Assembly: GCA_016938735.1 (NCBI GenBank)
Contig: JAFGUB010000009.1
Coordinates: 1-64,000, forward strand
Origin: Campylobacterales bacterium
GTDB taxonomy: Bacteria > Campylobacterota > Campylobacteria > Campylobacterales > Sulfurimonadaceae
DNA: 64,000 bases
Reading direction: 5' to 3'
In this document: positions 52,795-60,092 of the stretch, one piece after another
Layout: every line of letters starts with the position of its first letter
Numbering within the stretch: position 1 is the stretch's first letter
Notes under the pieces: generated by a model
The model's input: only the letters and a program-made list of their open reading frames with translations
Told to the model about the DNA's origin: nothing
Databases searched by the model: none
Program-made: the position numbers and the translations under genes

Positions 52795-54744
52795 CTAATC
52801 ACCGCGCTCGATCTGCTCTTTTTTCTCTTCGATTTCAAGCAGTTGCTCAACCTTGGCTTCATAGGCGGCTTCGAGCGCTTCTAGCTCTTTGGCCAGTGCG
52901 CTTAGGCCCTTCTCCTGGTAGCATTTGGGGTCGCTAAGGCAGCTTTTGAGTGATGCGATCTGCGCTTCGATGGCGTCGATCTCTATCGGGAGCTTTTCGA
53001 GCAACTCTTTTTCTTTGTAGCTAAGCTTGAGGGCTTTGTCGCTTTTGGGCCTTACATGTAAGGGTTTCTCCTCTTTGACCTGCTCGCGCTCCATCTCATC
53101 AAGCTGGCCGATTTCGCGCTCGATTTCGAGGTATTCGGTGTAGGGCTGGTAGGACTCTTCGATGCTGCCGTCGCCTTTGAAGATGAAGAGCTTTTTGGCG
53201 ATTTTATCCACAAAAAATCGGTCGTGGCTCACCAGTACCACCGCGCCGGGGAAGTTTTGGAGCTGCTCTTCGAGGATGTTGATGGTGGGGATATCGAGGT
53301 CGTTGGTGGGCTCGTCGAGAATCAGACAGTCCACCTTTTTGGCAAAGAGCAAGGCAAGGGCGACGCGGTTTTTTTCGCCGCCGCTGAGGATGCCGACCTT
53401 TTTATCCAGAAACTCTTTGGGAAAGAGAAGATTTTTCAGATAGCCGTAGACATGGTAATTTTTGCCCTGCACCTCGATGCGGTCTCCGCCGAGCGGACAG
53501 AAGGTTTCGATAAGGTTTTTTTCATCATCGAGCATTTCGCGGTGCTGATCGAAATAGCCGACGCTAAATTCCCCTTGTTTGATCACGCCCGATGTGGGTT
53601 TGAGTCGGCCCAGAAGGGCTTTGAGCAGGGTCGATTTGCCACTGCCGTTGGGGCCGACGATGGCGATGACATCTTTTTGCAAGATGCGCGTCGTAAAATC
53701 AGAGATGAGGGTGCGGCCGCCCAGCGTGATGCCCAGATGGTTTACCTCAAAGAGCATCTTTTGGCGGTTGACGCTTTTGTCGCGGTTGAAGTGTTTGGCT
53801 TCGCGCTGCAACTCGACCTTCATTTTATGGATCTGCGCGGGGTTGGTTTTGGCCGCTTCGCGCAGTCCCATTAGCCGCTCTTTGCGCCCTTCGTTGCGCT
53901 TGAGCCGCGCTTTGACGCCGCGCGAAAACCACGCATTTTCGGCTTTGAGCAGGCGCAGAAGGTCTTCGTGGGTTTTTTGCATATTCTCCAGCAGTGCCTC
54001 TTTTTGCTCCAGATAGCTGCTGTAGCCGCCTTTGAATTCTCGTAACTGCGCATTGTCCACTTCGACGGTTTTGGTGGCGATCTGATCGATGAAATAGCGA
54101 TCGTGAGAGATGAAAACGAGGGTAAACTTCTCTTTGAGAATCAGCTCTTCGAGAAACTCCACCATGTAGACATCAAGGTGGTTGGTCGGCTCATCAAGCA
54201 GCAAGACGTCGGGCTTTTGCAGCAGCAGCGAGGCCAGAGCGACGCGGCGCTGTTCACCTCCGCTGAGCATCGAGACGGGCTTGTTTTCAAAATCTTGGAG
54301 TTGAAAGTGCAAGATGATACGTGAGATTTTGTCATCGAGGTTCCATGCGTTGTGGTGGTCTAGCAGGTGGGTGACGCGGGCGTGTTCGGCAAGCAGCTCA
54401 GGGTTGTCAAAATGATCCGCAAGGAGCAAGGAGAGTTCGTCAAAGCGTGTTCTGGCTGTTTTAAGTTCGTCAAGCCCCGCTTCAACCGCTTCACGTACAC
54501 TGTGGCCCTCGGCAAATTTCGGCACTTGCGAGAGCATTTTGATCTGGAGGTTCTGACGTGTGATGCGCTCACCCGCGTCAAAGTCGAGTGAGCCTTCGGC
54601 GATTTTCATTAAAGTGGACTTACCGCTGCCGTTTTTGCCGACGATGACGATGCGCTCCCCTTCATCGACGTGAAAGGAGACGTTTTCAAGGATTTTTTGG
54701 GCTTCGAAATTTTTGGAGATATTAAGCAGGTCGATCAGGGCCAT
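52795..54744 (-). CDS. ABC-F ATPase (Uup-like)
   Basis: 649 aa, no membrane segments. Two ABC domains (GKNGSGKSTL with LSGGEQRRVALA, and GPNGSGKSTL with LSGGEKNRVALA), an interdomain linker, and a C-terminal coiled coil (about 565-645). This is the Uup layout. ABC-F proteins act on ribosomes or branched DNA rather than in transport. A perfect CCTTACATGTAAGG copy at 53052 lies in the hinge before the coiled coil. Confidence 0.92.
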   Translation of the reverse strand: MALIDLLNISKNFEAQKILENVSFHVDEGERIVIVGKNGSGKSTLMKIAEGSLDFDAGERITRQNLQIKMLSQVPKFAEGHSVREAVEAGLDELKTARTRFDELSLLLADHFDNPELLAEHARVTHLLDHHNAWNLDDKISRIILHFQLQDFENKPVSMLSGGEQRRVALASLLLQKPDVLLLDEPTNHLDVYMVEFLEELILKEKFTLVFISHDRYFIDQIATKTVEVDNAQLREFKGGYSSYLEQKEALLENMQKTHEDLLRLLKAENAWFSRGVKARLKRNEGRKERLMGLREAAKTNPAQIHKMKVELQREAKHFNRDKSVNRQKMLFEVNHLGITLGGRTLISDFTTRILQKDVIAIVGPNGSGKSTLLKALLGRLKPTSGVIKQGEFSVGYFDQHREMLDDEKNLIETFCPLGGDRIEVQGKNYHVYGYLKNLLFPKEFLDKKVGILSGGEKNRVALALLFAKKVDCLILDEPTNDLDIPTINILEEQLQNFPGAVVLVSHDRFFVDKIAKKLFIFKGDGSIEESYQPYTEYLEIEREIGQLDEMEREQVKEEKPLHVRPKSDKALKLSYKEKELLEKLPIEIDAIEAQIASLKSCLSDPKCYQEKGLSALAKELEALEAAYEAKVEQLLEIEEKKEQIERGD

Positions 54745-54765
54745 GAAGCTACTTTTTGGCGCATT

Positions 54766-54915
54766 TTAGCACAAACGGCGCTTGGCGACCCAGCAGGCGA
54801 GGGCGTAATCGGAGTAGGGTTGCTCGAATTGTTTGGGCGGGATGGCGTAGGAGCGCAGTTTGGAGCGCACGATCCCCATCACCACATACCCCACCAAAAG
54901 GGCAAAAAAAGCCAT
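54766..54915 (-). CDS. Small membrane protein (49 aa), tentative
   Basis: Short open frame starting MAFFALLVGYVVMGIV (one membrane helix), then RSKLRSYAIPPKQFEQPYSD and a basic end. It ends 21 bases before the ABC-F start, on the same strand. No clear Shine-Dalgarno sequence, so translation is uncertain, but the helix followed by a charged tail looks protein-like. Confidence 0.42.
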   Translation of the reverse strand: MAFFALLVGYVVMGIVRSKLRSYAIPPKQFEQPYSDYALACWVAKRRLC

Positions 54916-54933
54916 AACGGCATCATAACGCCA

Positions 54934-55055
54934 TTAAACGATCAAGGCGATTAGCAGAGCCGCGCTTTTGAGCGCAGCGGTAATCAACCAGACATAAACC
55001 TTACATGTAAGGGTGTCGGTGTGGATTCAATCATGTCAATAGTGTGCTGTTCCAT
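54934..55055 (-). pseudogene. Possible frameshifted small membrane protein
   Basis: An ATG at 55055 opens a 23-codon frame (MEQHTIDMIESTPTPLHV...) ending at 54984. A second frame, shifted by one, reads TLTCKVYVWLITAALKSAAL and continues hydrophobic to a TAA at 54934. Joined, they would make a roughly 40-residue single-helix protein. The switch point falls at the CCTTACATGTAAGG copy (55001-55010). It could also be non-coding leader sequence. Confidence 0.3.
55001..55010. repeat. TTACATGTAA copy (full CCTTACATGTAAGG) in intergenic region
   Basis: Perfect 14-base palindrome in the 279-base space between 54916 and 55194, about 45 bases downstream of a minus-strand ATG and -10 box. Confidence 0.92.
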
Positions 55056-55062
55056 GTCTGCT

Positions 55063-55068
55063 ATTATA
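55063..55068 (-). promoter_or_regulatory. Candidate leftward -10 box upstream of the ABC-F gene group
   Basis: TATAAT on the minus strand. It lies 7 bases before an ATG (55055) and is the only good leftward promoter signal ahead of the small ORFs and the ABC-F gene. Confidence 0.45.
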
Positions 55069-55194
55069 GCGCAGTAGGTGACGAAATAAATATGTATTAT
55101 GTTTACTTAATCCGTCAGTATAGTTTTAATCGTTTAAGTCGGAATTATAAAAAAAAGGTATCCTTTGCTAAATTTTATATTCAAGGATCAAATA

Positions 55195-55383
55195 ATGCGT
55201 GAACCTTCACTCGATCAAATCGAAGACTATAACACCCTCAAGGGAGAAAAGAAACGAATCGTATGGGCGGTGATTATCGCAGGTCTGATTATCGGCGTGG
55301 TTTTTGCTACGGCAAAATGGGTCTACGGCAACGTGGATGACGAGATCCAGACCGAGAAGATCGGCAAGATGCCGGTACGATAG
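55195..55383 (+). CDS. Small single-helix membrane protein (62 aa)
   Basis: The ATG at 55195 has AAGGA 7 bases upstream; an in-frame ATG at 55165 lacks such a site. Charged N terminus (MREPSLDQIEDYNTLKGEKK), one membrane helix (about 22-41), and a short charged C terminus. Family not recognised. It precedes the M48 protease by 29 bases and could be its partner or substrate-recruiting factor, which is speculation. Confidence 0.68.
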   Translation: MREPSLDQIEDYNTLKGEKKRIVWAVIIAGLIIGVVFATAKWVYGNVDDEIQTEKIGKMPVR

Positions 55384-55412
55384 ATGGTACAATTGCGCCA
55401 AAAAGGACTACG

Positions 55413-56672
55413 ATGATCGTGACGCTTATGGCGCTGTTTACTCTGTATGCCGTGCTCAAACTCTACATCAGCGTGATGCAGATCGGCTATATCAAAGAGC
55501 GAATGAAGGGGGAAGCCGTGTTGATGTCGCCGCGCCGATTTCACGATGCAGCGCTCTACGCCGTCGAGCGTGAAAAGCTCTCGATGGTTTCTACTCTGAT
55601 TGAATATGTACTTTTTGTGCTTTGGATCGGTGCTCTGTTAGTATGGTTAGCCGATGCGACGATGACTCTTTCGCCGATAATGCAAAGCATTGTGGTGGTG
55701 ATGGGATTTGTGCTGATTGGAGGGATCGTCTCCTTGCCGCTGGAGTGGTACGGCAAATTCGTCATCGATGCGCACTTTGGTTTTAACCGCTCTTCGTACG
55801 CGCAGTATATTAAAGATACACTGATTGCTACCCTTCTAACCCTTATTTTTGGTTCGCTGGTGATCGCCGGCGTGCATCTGATCATTGCCAATGCGACGCT
55901 GTGGTGGTTGTGGAGCTTTGGCTTTATCTTTGCGGTAGTGATTGCCATAAATATGCTCTTTCCCACCGTTCGTGCCCTCTTTTTTGACAAGCTTACCCCT
56001 TTGCAAGACGCAGAACTGGATGCGCAGATCGCACAGATGATGCGTGAAACGGGATTTCAAAGCAGCGGCGTTTTTGTGAGCGACGCCAGCAAGCGCGATG
56101 CGAAGCTAAACGCCTATTTCGGCGGTTTGGGTAGAAGTAAACGGGTGGTGCTTTTTGACACCTTGCTGCAAAAGCTGAACCACAAAGAGCTTCTGGCGGT
56201 GCTTGGGCATGAGCTGGGTCACTTTGCCCACGGTGATATTTACAAAAATATCGCTTCGGTCGGAGCAATGCTCTTTGTGATGTTCGCATTTTTTGGAAAT
56301 CTGCCTGAATCGCTCTATCTGGAGCTGGGCATCGCCGAAACCCCCGGAATTGTTATGGTGCTCTTTTTACTTTTGATGTCTCCGCTTGGTTTTGTGATGA
56401 TGCCGCTGATGGGCCTGCTTAGCCGTCACAACGAGTTTGAAGCCGATCGTGAAGGCGCGCGCCTAGGCGGGAGTGAGTATCTAGTCGGTGCGCTTAAAAA
56501 GCTGGTGGAGGAGAACAAGAGTTTTCCCTATACCCATCCGCTCTATCTCTTTTTTTACACAACGCATCCGCTGGTTTTAGAGCGTTTGAAGGCTCTGGGT
56601 GCCGACTTGGGTGCGCAGAGCGAATCCCATGAAGTAGATGACTTAGGCGGACTATGGCCGAGCGGACGATAG
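55413..56672 (+). CDS. M48-family membrane metallopeptidase (Ste24/HtpX-like)
   Basis: 419 aa with about six to seven membrane helices. Zinc site H266-E267-L-G-H270 in GHELGHFAHGD and the downstream Glu ligand in NEFEADREGA. The length and the N-terminal transmembrane bundle are closer to Ste24/CAAX-prenyl protease 1 than to the shorter HtpX. Likely role is membrane protein quality control. It overlaps prmC by 19 bases. Confidence 0.92.
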   Translation: MIVTLMALFTLYAVLKLYISVMQIGYIKERMKGEAVLMSPRRFHDAALYAVEREKLSMVSTLIEYVLFVLWIGALLVWLADATMTLSPIMQSIVVVMGFVLIGGIVSLPLEWYGKFVIDAHFGFNRSSYAQYIKDTLIATLLTLIFGSLVIAGVHLIIANATLWWLWSFGFIFAVVIAINMLFPTVRALFFDKLTPLQDAELDAQIAQMMRETGFQSSGVFVSDASKRDAKLNAYFGGLGRSKRVVLFDTLLQKLNHKELLAVLGHELGHFAHGDIYKNIASVGAMLFVMFAFFGNLPESLYLELGIAETPGIVMVLFLLLMSPLGFVMMPLMGLLSRHNEFEADREGARLGGSEYLVGALKKLVEENKSFPYTHPLYLFFYTTHPLVLERLKALGADLGAQSESHEVDDLGGLWPSGR

Positions 56673-57487
56673 CGCAGCTGCAAAGTGAGGCGACGACGGC
56701 GCTTCAAGGCGTCGTAGACGCTCCAAGGCGTGAGGCGCAGCGTCTGCTGGAGGCTTTTTTGGGGTGCGACGCGCTCTATCTGCTGGCTCACGCCGATGAG
56801 CGGGTGGAGGAAGCGGAGCGCTTTTTGGGGTGGGTCGAGCGGCGCAGCCGTGATGAGCCGCTGGAGTATATCGTCGCTACGGTGAGCTTCTATTCGCAGA
56901 ACTTTTACATTGACGCAGGAGCGCTCATTCCGCGTCCCGAGACAGAGCTGCTGATTGATGAGGTGTTAAAGCGTGTGCATGCGGATGCCGATGTGTTGGT
57001 GTGTGAGGTGGGTATCGGCAGCGGCGTGATCTCGATTGTGTTGGCGCAGCATTTGCGCAAGGCCCGTTTTATCGGTGTGGATATCAGCGAAGCGGCCTTA
57101 CATGTAGCCAAAGAGAATGTCAGACGTTTTGGCTTAGAAGATCGCATCGAGCTGCGGCTGGGTCATCTGCTTGATCCCGTGAGTGAATCTATAGATCTGC
57201 TGGTCTCCAATCCGCCCTATATCGCCGAAGATGCGCCGCTGGAGCGCACCCTCTCCTACGAGCCTCAAAACGCCCTCTTTGGTGGAGTAGTCGGTGATGA
57301 GCTGATCGGCGAGTTGTGTAGGATTACATGTAAGCGTCAAATCAAGATGTTCGCGTGTGAAATGGGATACGATCAGCAAGAGAAGGTGCGCACGCATTGG
57401 CGCTCATGCGGCTACGCGTCGCTGGAGTTTTACAAAGACTACGCCGGTTTTGATCGTGGATTCGTGGTCCAATTAAAGGAGAAGTGA
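56654..57487 (+). CDS. prmC: Release factor glutamine methyltransferase
   Basis: 277 aa. N-terminal helical domain, then a class I SAM fold with VCEVGIGSGVISIVLA and the catalytic NPPY in LLVSNPPYIAED. It methylates the GGQ glutamine of RF1 and RF2. The ATG lies inside the protease gene. Two palindrome copies (57098, 57324). Its TGA overlaps the next ATG by one base. Confidence 0.95.
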   Translation: MAERTIAQLQSEATTALQGVVDAPRREAQRLLEAFLGCDALYLLAHADERVEEAERFLGWVERRSRDEPLEYIVATVSFYSQNFYIDAGALIPRPETELLIDEVLKRVHADADVLVCEVGIGSGVISIVLAQHLRKARFIGVDISEAALHVAKENVRRFGLEDRIELRLGHLLDPVSESIDLLVSNPPYIAEDAPLERTLSYEPQNALFGGVVGDELIGELCRITCKRQIKMFACEMGYDQQEKVRTHWRSCGYASLEFYKDYAGFDRGFVVQLKEK

Positions 57488-57957
57488 TGCCAAACGGACG
57501 TTTTACTGCGGATGTTGTCTATTTACTGGTTTTGGGTGCCACATTGGGGGCGGTGTTGGTGCTGGGTATCTTTACGGCTCCGGTCGTCTTTCACGCACCG
57601 ATGCTTGAGCGCTATGATCAAGGGGTGATTATGGCGGAGATTTTTCGTCGTTTTACCTATTGGCTGTATCTGAGCATGGCGGCTGTGGTGCTTTATGAGG
57701 GGTATCAATTCAAGCTTTTTAAACGTGACAGCGTCAGTATTTTGGCATCGTTGAGCCTCCTTGGGACGGTTTTGCTCTTTAATGCCGTCTATACGCCGCG
57801 CATCTTGCAGATGCAGCAAGAGGGGGTAGACGCGACGCAAAGCGAAGCGTTTGCCAATATTCACGCCGCAAGCGAGTTTGATTTTAAACTGCTTGCCATA
57901 GCACTGCTGGTGCTGTTTGTGCGCCGCTATTACGTTATCACCCATCCAAAGCGTTAA
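57487..57957 (+). CDS. DUF4149 membrane protein
   Basis: 156 aa with four membrane helices (about 9-31, 54-74, 82-102, 130-150). The pattern GATLGAVLVLGIFTAPVVF near the start and TPRILQMQQEG with ASEFDFKLLAIALLV fits DUF4149. Start ATG shares a base with the prmC stop and has AAAGGAG just upstream (a GTG one codon earlier is too close to it). Function unknown. Confidence 0.82.
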   Translation: MPNGRFTADVVYLLVLGATLGAVLVLGIFTAPVVFHAPMLERYDQGVIMAEIFRRFTYWLYLSMAAVVLYEGYQFKLFKRDSVSILASLSLLGTVLLFNAVYTPRILQMQQEGVDATQSEAFANIHAASEFDFKLLAIALLVLFVRRYYVITHPKR

Positions 57958-57976
57958 AAGCTTGTTTTTTTAACTT
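57953..57976 (+). terminator. Possible weak intrinsic terminator after DUF4149 gene
   Basis: AAGC and GCTT can pair across a 7-base loop, overlapping the stop codon and followed by a run of Ts. The stem is only about 4 bp, so this is a weak candidate. Confidence 0.28.
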
Positions 57977-57984
57977 TACTCAAC

Positions 57985-57990
57985 TATAAT
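57985..57990 (+). promoter_or_regulatory. Strong candidate -10 box for the small gene at 58014
   Basis: TATAAT with a short leader containing AGGAGG and then ATG at 58014. One of the clearest promoter plus ribosome site pairs in the window. Confidence 0.6.
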
Positions 57991-58013
57991 GTAAGCAAAC
58001 AGGAGGTGGAGTT

Positions 58014-58235
58014 ATGGAAATCACACAATACGCTTCTCAGTCTTCCTACCCTCAACAGGTTCAGGTCGGGAAGCGTGATCCTTCAAGCCAACAGAGTGAT
58101 CGTGCCCAAGATGAGAGCATGAAGTTGGCGACTGAGTCAAATCAGACGGTACGTGACGCAGAAGTATTGGCCGCGCAACAACAGCAAGAGCGCGAAAGTG
58201 TTGCGGGCGGACGACTGTTGGATATGTATGCATAA
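58014..58235 (+). CDS. Small Gln/Ser-rich soluble protein (73 aa)
   Basis: ATG preceded by AGGAGG and a TATAAT box, so expression is likely strong. The composition is polar (many Gln, Ser, Glu, Arg), predicted mostly helical or disordered, ending GGRLLDMYA. No cysteines and no membrane segment. No family is recognised. It is separated by only 12 bases from the ABC ATPase gene. Confidence 0.68.
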   Translation: MEITQYASQSSYPQQVQVGKRDPSSQQSDRAQDESMKLATESNQTVRDAEVLAAQQQQERESVAGGRLLDMYA

Positions 58236-58247
58236 GTTTGACGTTTG

Positions 58248-59000
58248 ATGATTCGATTTGAGAACGTTCACAAATCGTTTGGATCGAGGGCAATCCTTAA
58301 GGGGGTAGATCTTGAGATACCTTCACATCAGACGACCGTTGTTTTTGGGGTTTCAGGCGGTGGTAAATCGACGATCATCAAACACATTGTAGGCTTATTG
58401 CAGCCTGATAGCGGTTCGATTTATGTGGACGGCATCAAGGTCAATGGCGCCGATGAAGCAACGCTTTTACATGTAAGAAAAAAAGTTGGCTTTTTATTTC
58501 AAAGCGGCGCACTTTTTGACAGCATGAATGTGCGTGATAATGTTGCATTTCCGATTATGGAACATCAAAGGCTCTCTACGTCTGAAGTGGATCGTATGGT
58601 TGATGAGAAGCTTTCAATGGTTGGTCTTGATCCCAAAATTGTCCGCGATCTTTTTCCTGACGAGTTAAGCGGCGGGATGCGTAAGCGTGCGGGCTTGGCC
58701 CGTACCTTGGCGCTTGAACCGGAGGTCATCTTGTATGATGAACCGACTTCTGGACTCGATCCCGTCACCAGCGATTTGATTACGCAGATGATACGTCGTC
58801 TGCAAGAGAAGTTGGGAGTCACTTCTATATTGATTTCACACGATATCAAAGAGAGCTTCAAGGCCGGAGATCATTTCGCCATGCTCTTTGATGGGCGTAT
58901 CATTGCTATGGGTGATCGCCACTTCTTTGAAACCACTGACCATCCGGTCATCTCTCAATTCATTAATGCCCGCTCCGTCGGGCCCATCTCCTTTGAGTAG
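58248..59000 (+). CDS. ABC transporter ATPase, MlaF-like
   Basis: 250 aa from ATG 58248 (a TTG one codon earlier is possible; neither has a clear ribosome site). Walker A GVSGGGKSTIIKHIVGL, signature LSGGMRKRAGLARTLA, Walker B VILYDEPTSGLD and switch HD in ISHDIKESF. The pattern GGMRKRAGLAR is typical of MlaF/Ttg2A, the ATPase of the Mla phospholipid transport system. No permease (MlaE) or MCE protein (MlaD) gene is next to it. One TTACATGTAA copy (58467). Confidence 0.86.
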   Translation: MIRFENVHKSFGSRAILKGVDLEIPSHQTTVVFGVSGGGKSTIIKHIVGLLQPDSGSIYVDGIKVNGADEATLLHVRKKVGFLFQSGALFDSMNVRDNVAFPIMEHQRLSTSEVDRMVDEKLSMVGLDPKIVRDLFPDELSGGMRKRAGLARTLALEPEVILYDEPTSGLDPVTSDLITQMIRRLQEKLGVTSILISHDIKESFKAGDHFAMLFDGRIIAMGDRHFFETTDHPVISQFINARSVGPISFE

Positions 59001-59031
59001 GAGAATCTATCACATCTACTGAGGAATTTTA

Positions 59032-59796
59032 ATGCAACGACTTGTCATCAAAGTAGGCAGCGCCGTTTTGACTGAACACAATGAAATAGCCAAAGGGAGA
59101 ATGTTGCATCTGGTGACGCTGATTGCCGATCTACGGCAGCAATACAGTGTGGTGCTGGTAACATCAGGAGCCGTTGCTGCCGGATACAGTGCGCTTAAGC
59201 TTGACAAAAGTAAGAATATCGGTAAAAAAGCACTTGCAGCCGCAGGACAACCGATCTTGATGTCGAGCTACAAACGAAAATTTGATATTTTTGACATCGA
59301 TACCGCGCAGATTTTACTCACCGAAGATGACTTTGATTCACGAAAACGGACTAAATCTTTTCAAGAGATCATTGAAGCTCTGCTTGAAAATGATATTCTG
59401 CCCATCATCAATGAAAATGACATCACCTCAACGCCAGAGCAGCTCTTTGGAGATAATGATCAGCTTTCGGCCAATGTTGCATACGCTATTGATGCACCAC
59501 TGTTGGTGATTCTGAGCGATGTTGACGGATATTTTGATAAAAATCCAAGAATATATTCCGACGCCTCAATACGCAAAGTGGTTACAACACTGATGCAAGA
59601 AGAGCTTATAGGTGAAGAGACACCCAATAACAGCTTTGCAACCGGGGGCATTGTCACAAAGCTCAAGGCTGCCGATTTTATGATGCGGCGTGATCGAGAG
59701 ATGTTTTTGTGTAGCGGTTTTGATTTAAGTGCTGCGAGATCGTTTTTACTTGAAAACGAACACCATTTAGGAACACTTTTTACCCCAAAAGGCTAA
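59032..59796 (+). CDS. proB: Glutamate 5-kinase without PUA domain
   Basis: 254 aa. Amino acid kinase fold: VIKVGSAVLTE, VTSGAVAAGYSAL, INENDITS, FGDNDQLSANVAYAI, LSDVDGYFDKNP and FATGGIVTKLKAA. The C-terminal PUA domain of E. coli ProB (367 aa) is absent, as in Campylobacter. It catalyses the first step of proline synthesis. Ribosome site GAGGA before the ATG. It ends overlapping the leftward J-domain gene by 4 bases. Confidence 0.95.
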   Translation: MQRLVIKVGSAVLTEHNEIAKGRMLHLVTLIADLRQQYSVVLVTSGAVAAGYSALKLDKSKNIGKKALAAAGQPILMSSYKRKFDIFDIDTAQILLTEDDFDSRKRTKSFQEIIEALLENDILPIINENDITSTPEQLFGDNDQLSANVAYAIDAPLLVILSDVDGYFDKNPRIYSDASIRKVVTTLMQEELIGEETPNNSFATGGIVTKLKAADFMMRRDREMFLCSGFDLSAARSFLLENEHHLGTLFTPKG

Positions 59797-60083
59797 CTCG
59801 GACCAAAGTGCTCGTACCACCACTCGTTTGGATTTTGGATTGATTTTTTGAGATTATCTTCGTCAAAAGGGTAGCGAAACGCATTGCAATAGCTCATGAC
59901 GGTTTCATAAGCTTGATTGATCTGCGCACTCATTTCGTGGGCGACTTGCGGGTCTTGCGGGTGCTTGTCCGGATGCCACTGTTGCATCATCGATTTGTAA
60001 CGGCTTTTGATTTCTGAGCGTGAAGCCTTCTCGTGTAGACCAAGGAGTGTTTTGGCCTTGACGAGGGCTTCAAAAGAGGGCAT
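59793..60083 (-). CDS. Short J-domain protein
   Basis: 96 aa. Single J domain with the HPD motif in MMQQWHPDKHPQD and helices matching DnaJ residues 1-70, but without Gly/Phe, zinc or C-terminal domains. It probably recruits DnaK to a particular client. It is next to ftsZ on the same strand, 9 bases after the ftsZ stop, so it may be cotranscribed with the division genes. Confidence 0.88.
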   Translation of the reverse strand: MPSFEALVKAKTLLGLHEKASRSEIKSRYKSMMQQWHPDKHPQDPQVAHEMSAQINQAYETVMSYCNAFRYPFDEDNLKKSIQNPNEWWYEHFGPS

Positions 60084-60092
60084 GAAGCTCAG

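Larger units (their letters stand above)
2377..58476. repeat. Iterated palindrome TTACATGTAA, dispersed family (44 cores)
   Basis: Perfect TTACATGTAA starts: 2377, 2703, 5632, 6635, 9319, 9945, 13803, 17476, 17684, 19156, 19916, 23195, 24708, 25370, 29818, 31660, 32606, 33532, 43621, 48888, 52534, 53052, 55001, 57324, 58467 (25). TACATGTA with one outer mismatch, 10-mer starts: 4258, 10158, 10389, 19042, 24161, 26394, 32110, 36342, 39444, 40239, 45119, 46632, 46767, 51755, 57098 (15). Two outer mismatches: 10014, 25302, 37601, 47580 (4). Among the perfect copies the base before is C in 17 of 25 and the base after is G in 17 of 25, so the consensus is CTTACATGTAAG; four copies are full CCTTACATGTAAGG (17684, 29818, 53052, 55001). 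Counted by eye. Confidence 0.93.

Noticed and set aside
2377-58476. TTACATGTAA as a transcription factor operator only
   Set aside because: Most copies are deep inside coding regions of unrelated genes, which does not fit a regulon of a single repressor; a few intergenic copies could still have that role.
2377-58476. TTACATGTAA copies as part of a CRISPR array or transposon ends
   Set aside because: Spacing is irregular, there are no constant spacers, and no transposase or target duplications are seen beside copies.
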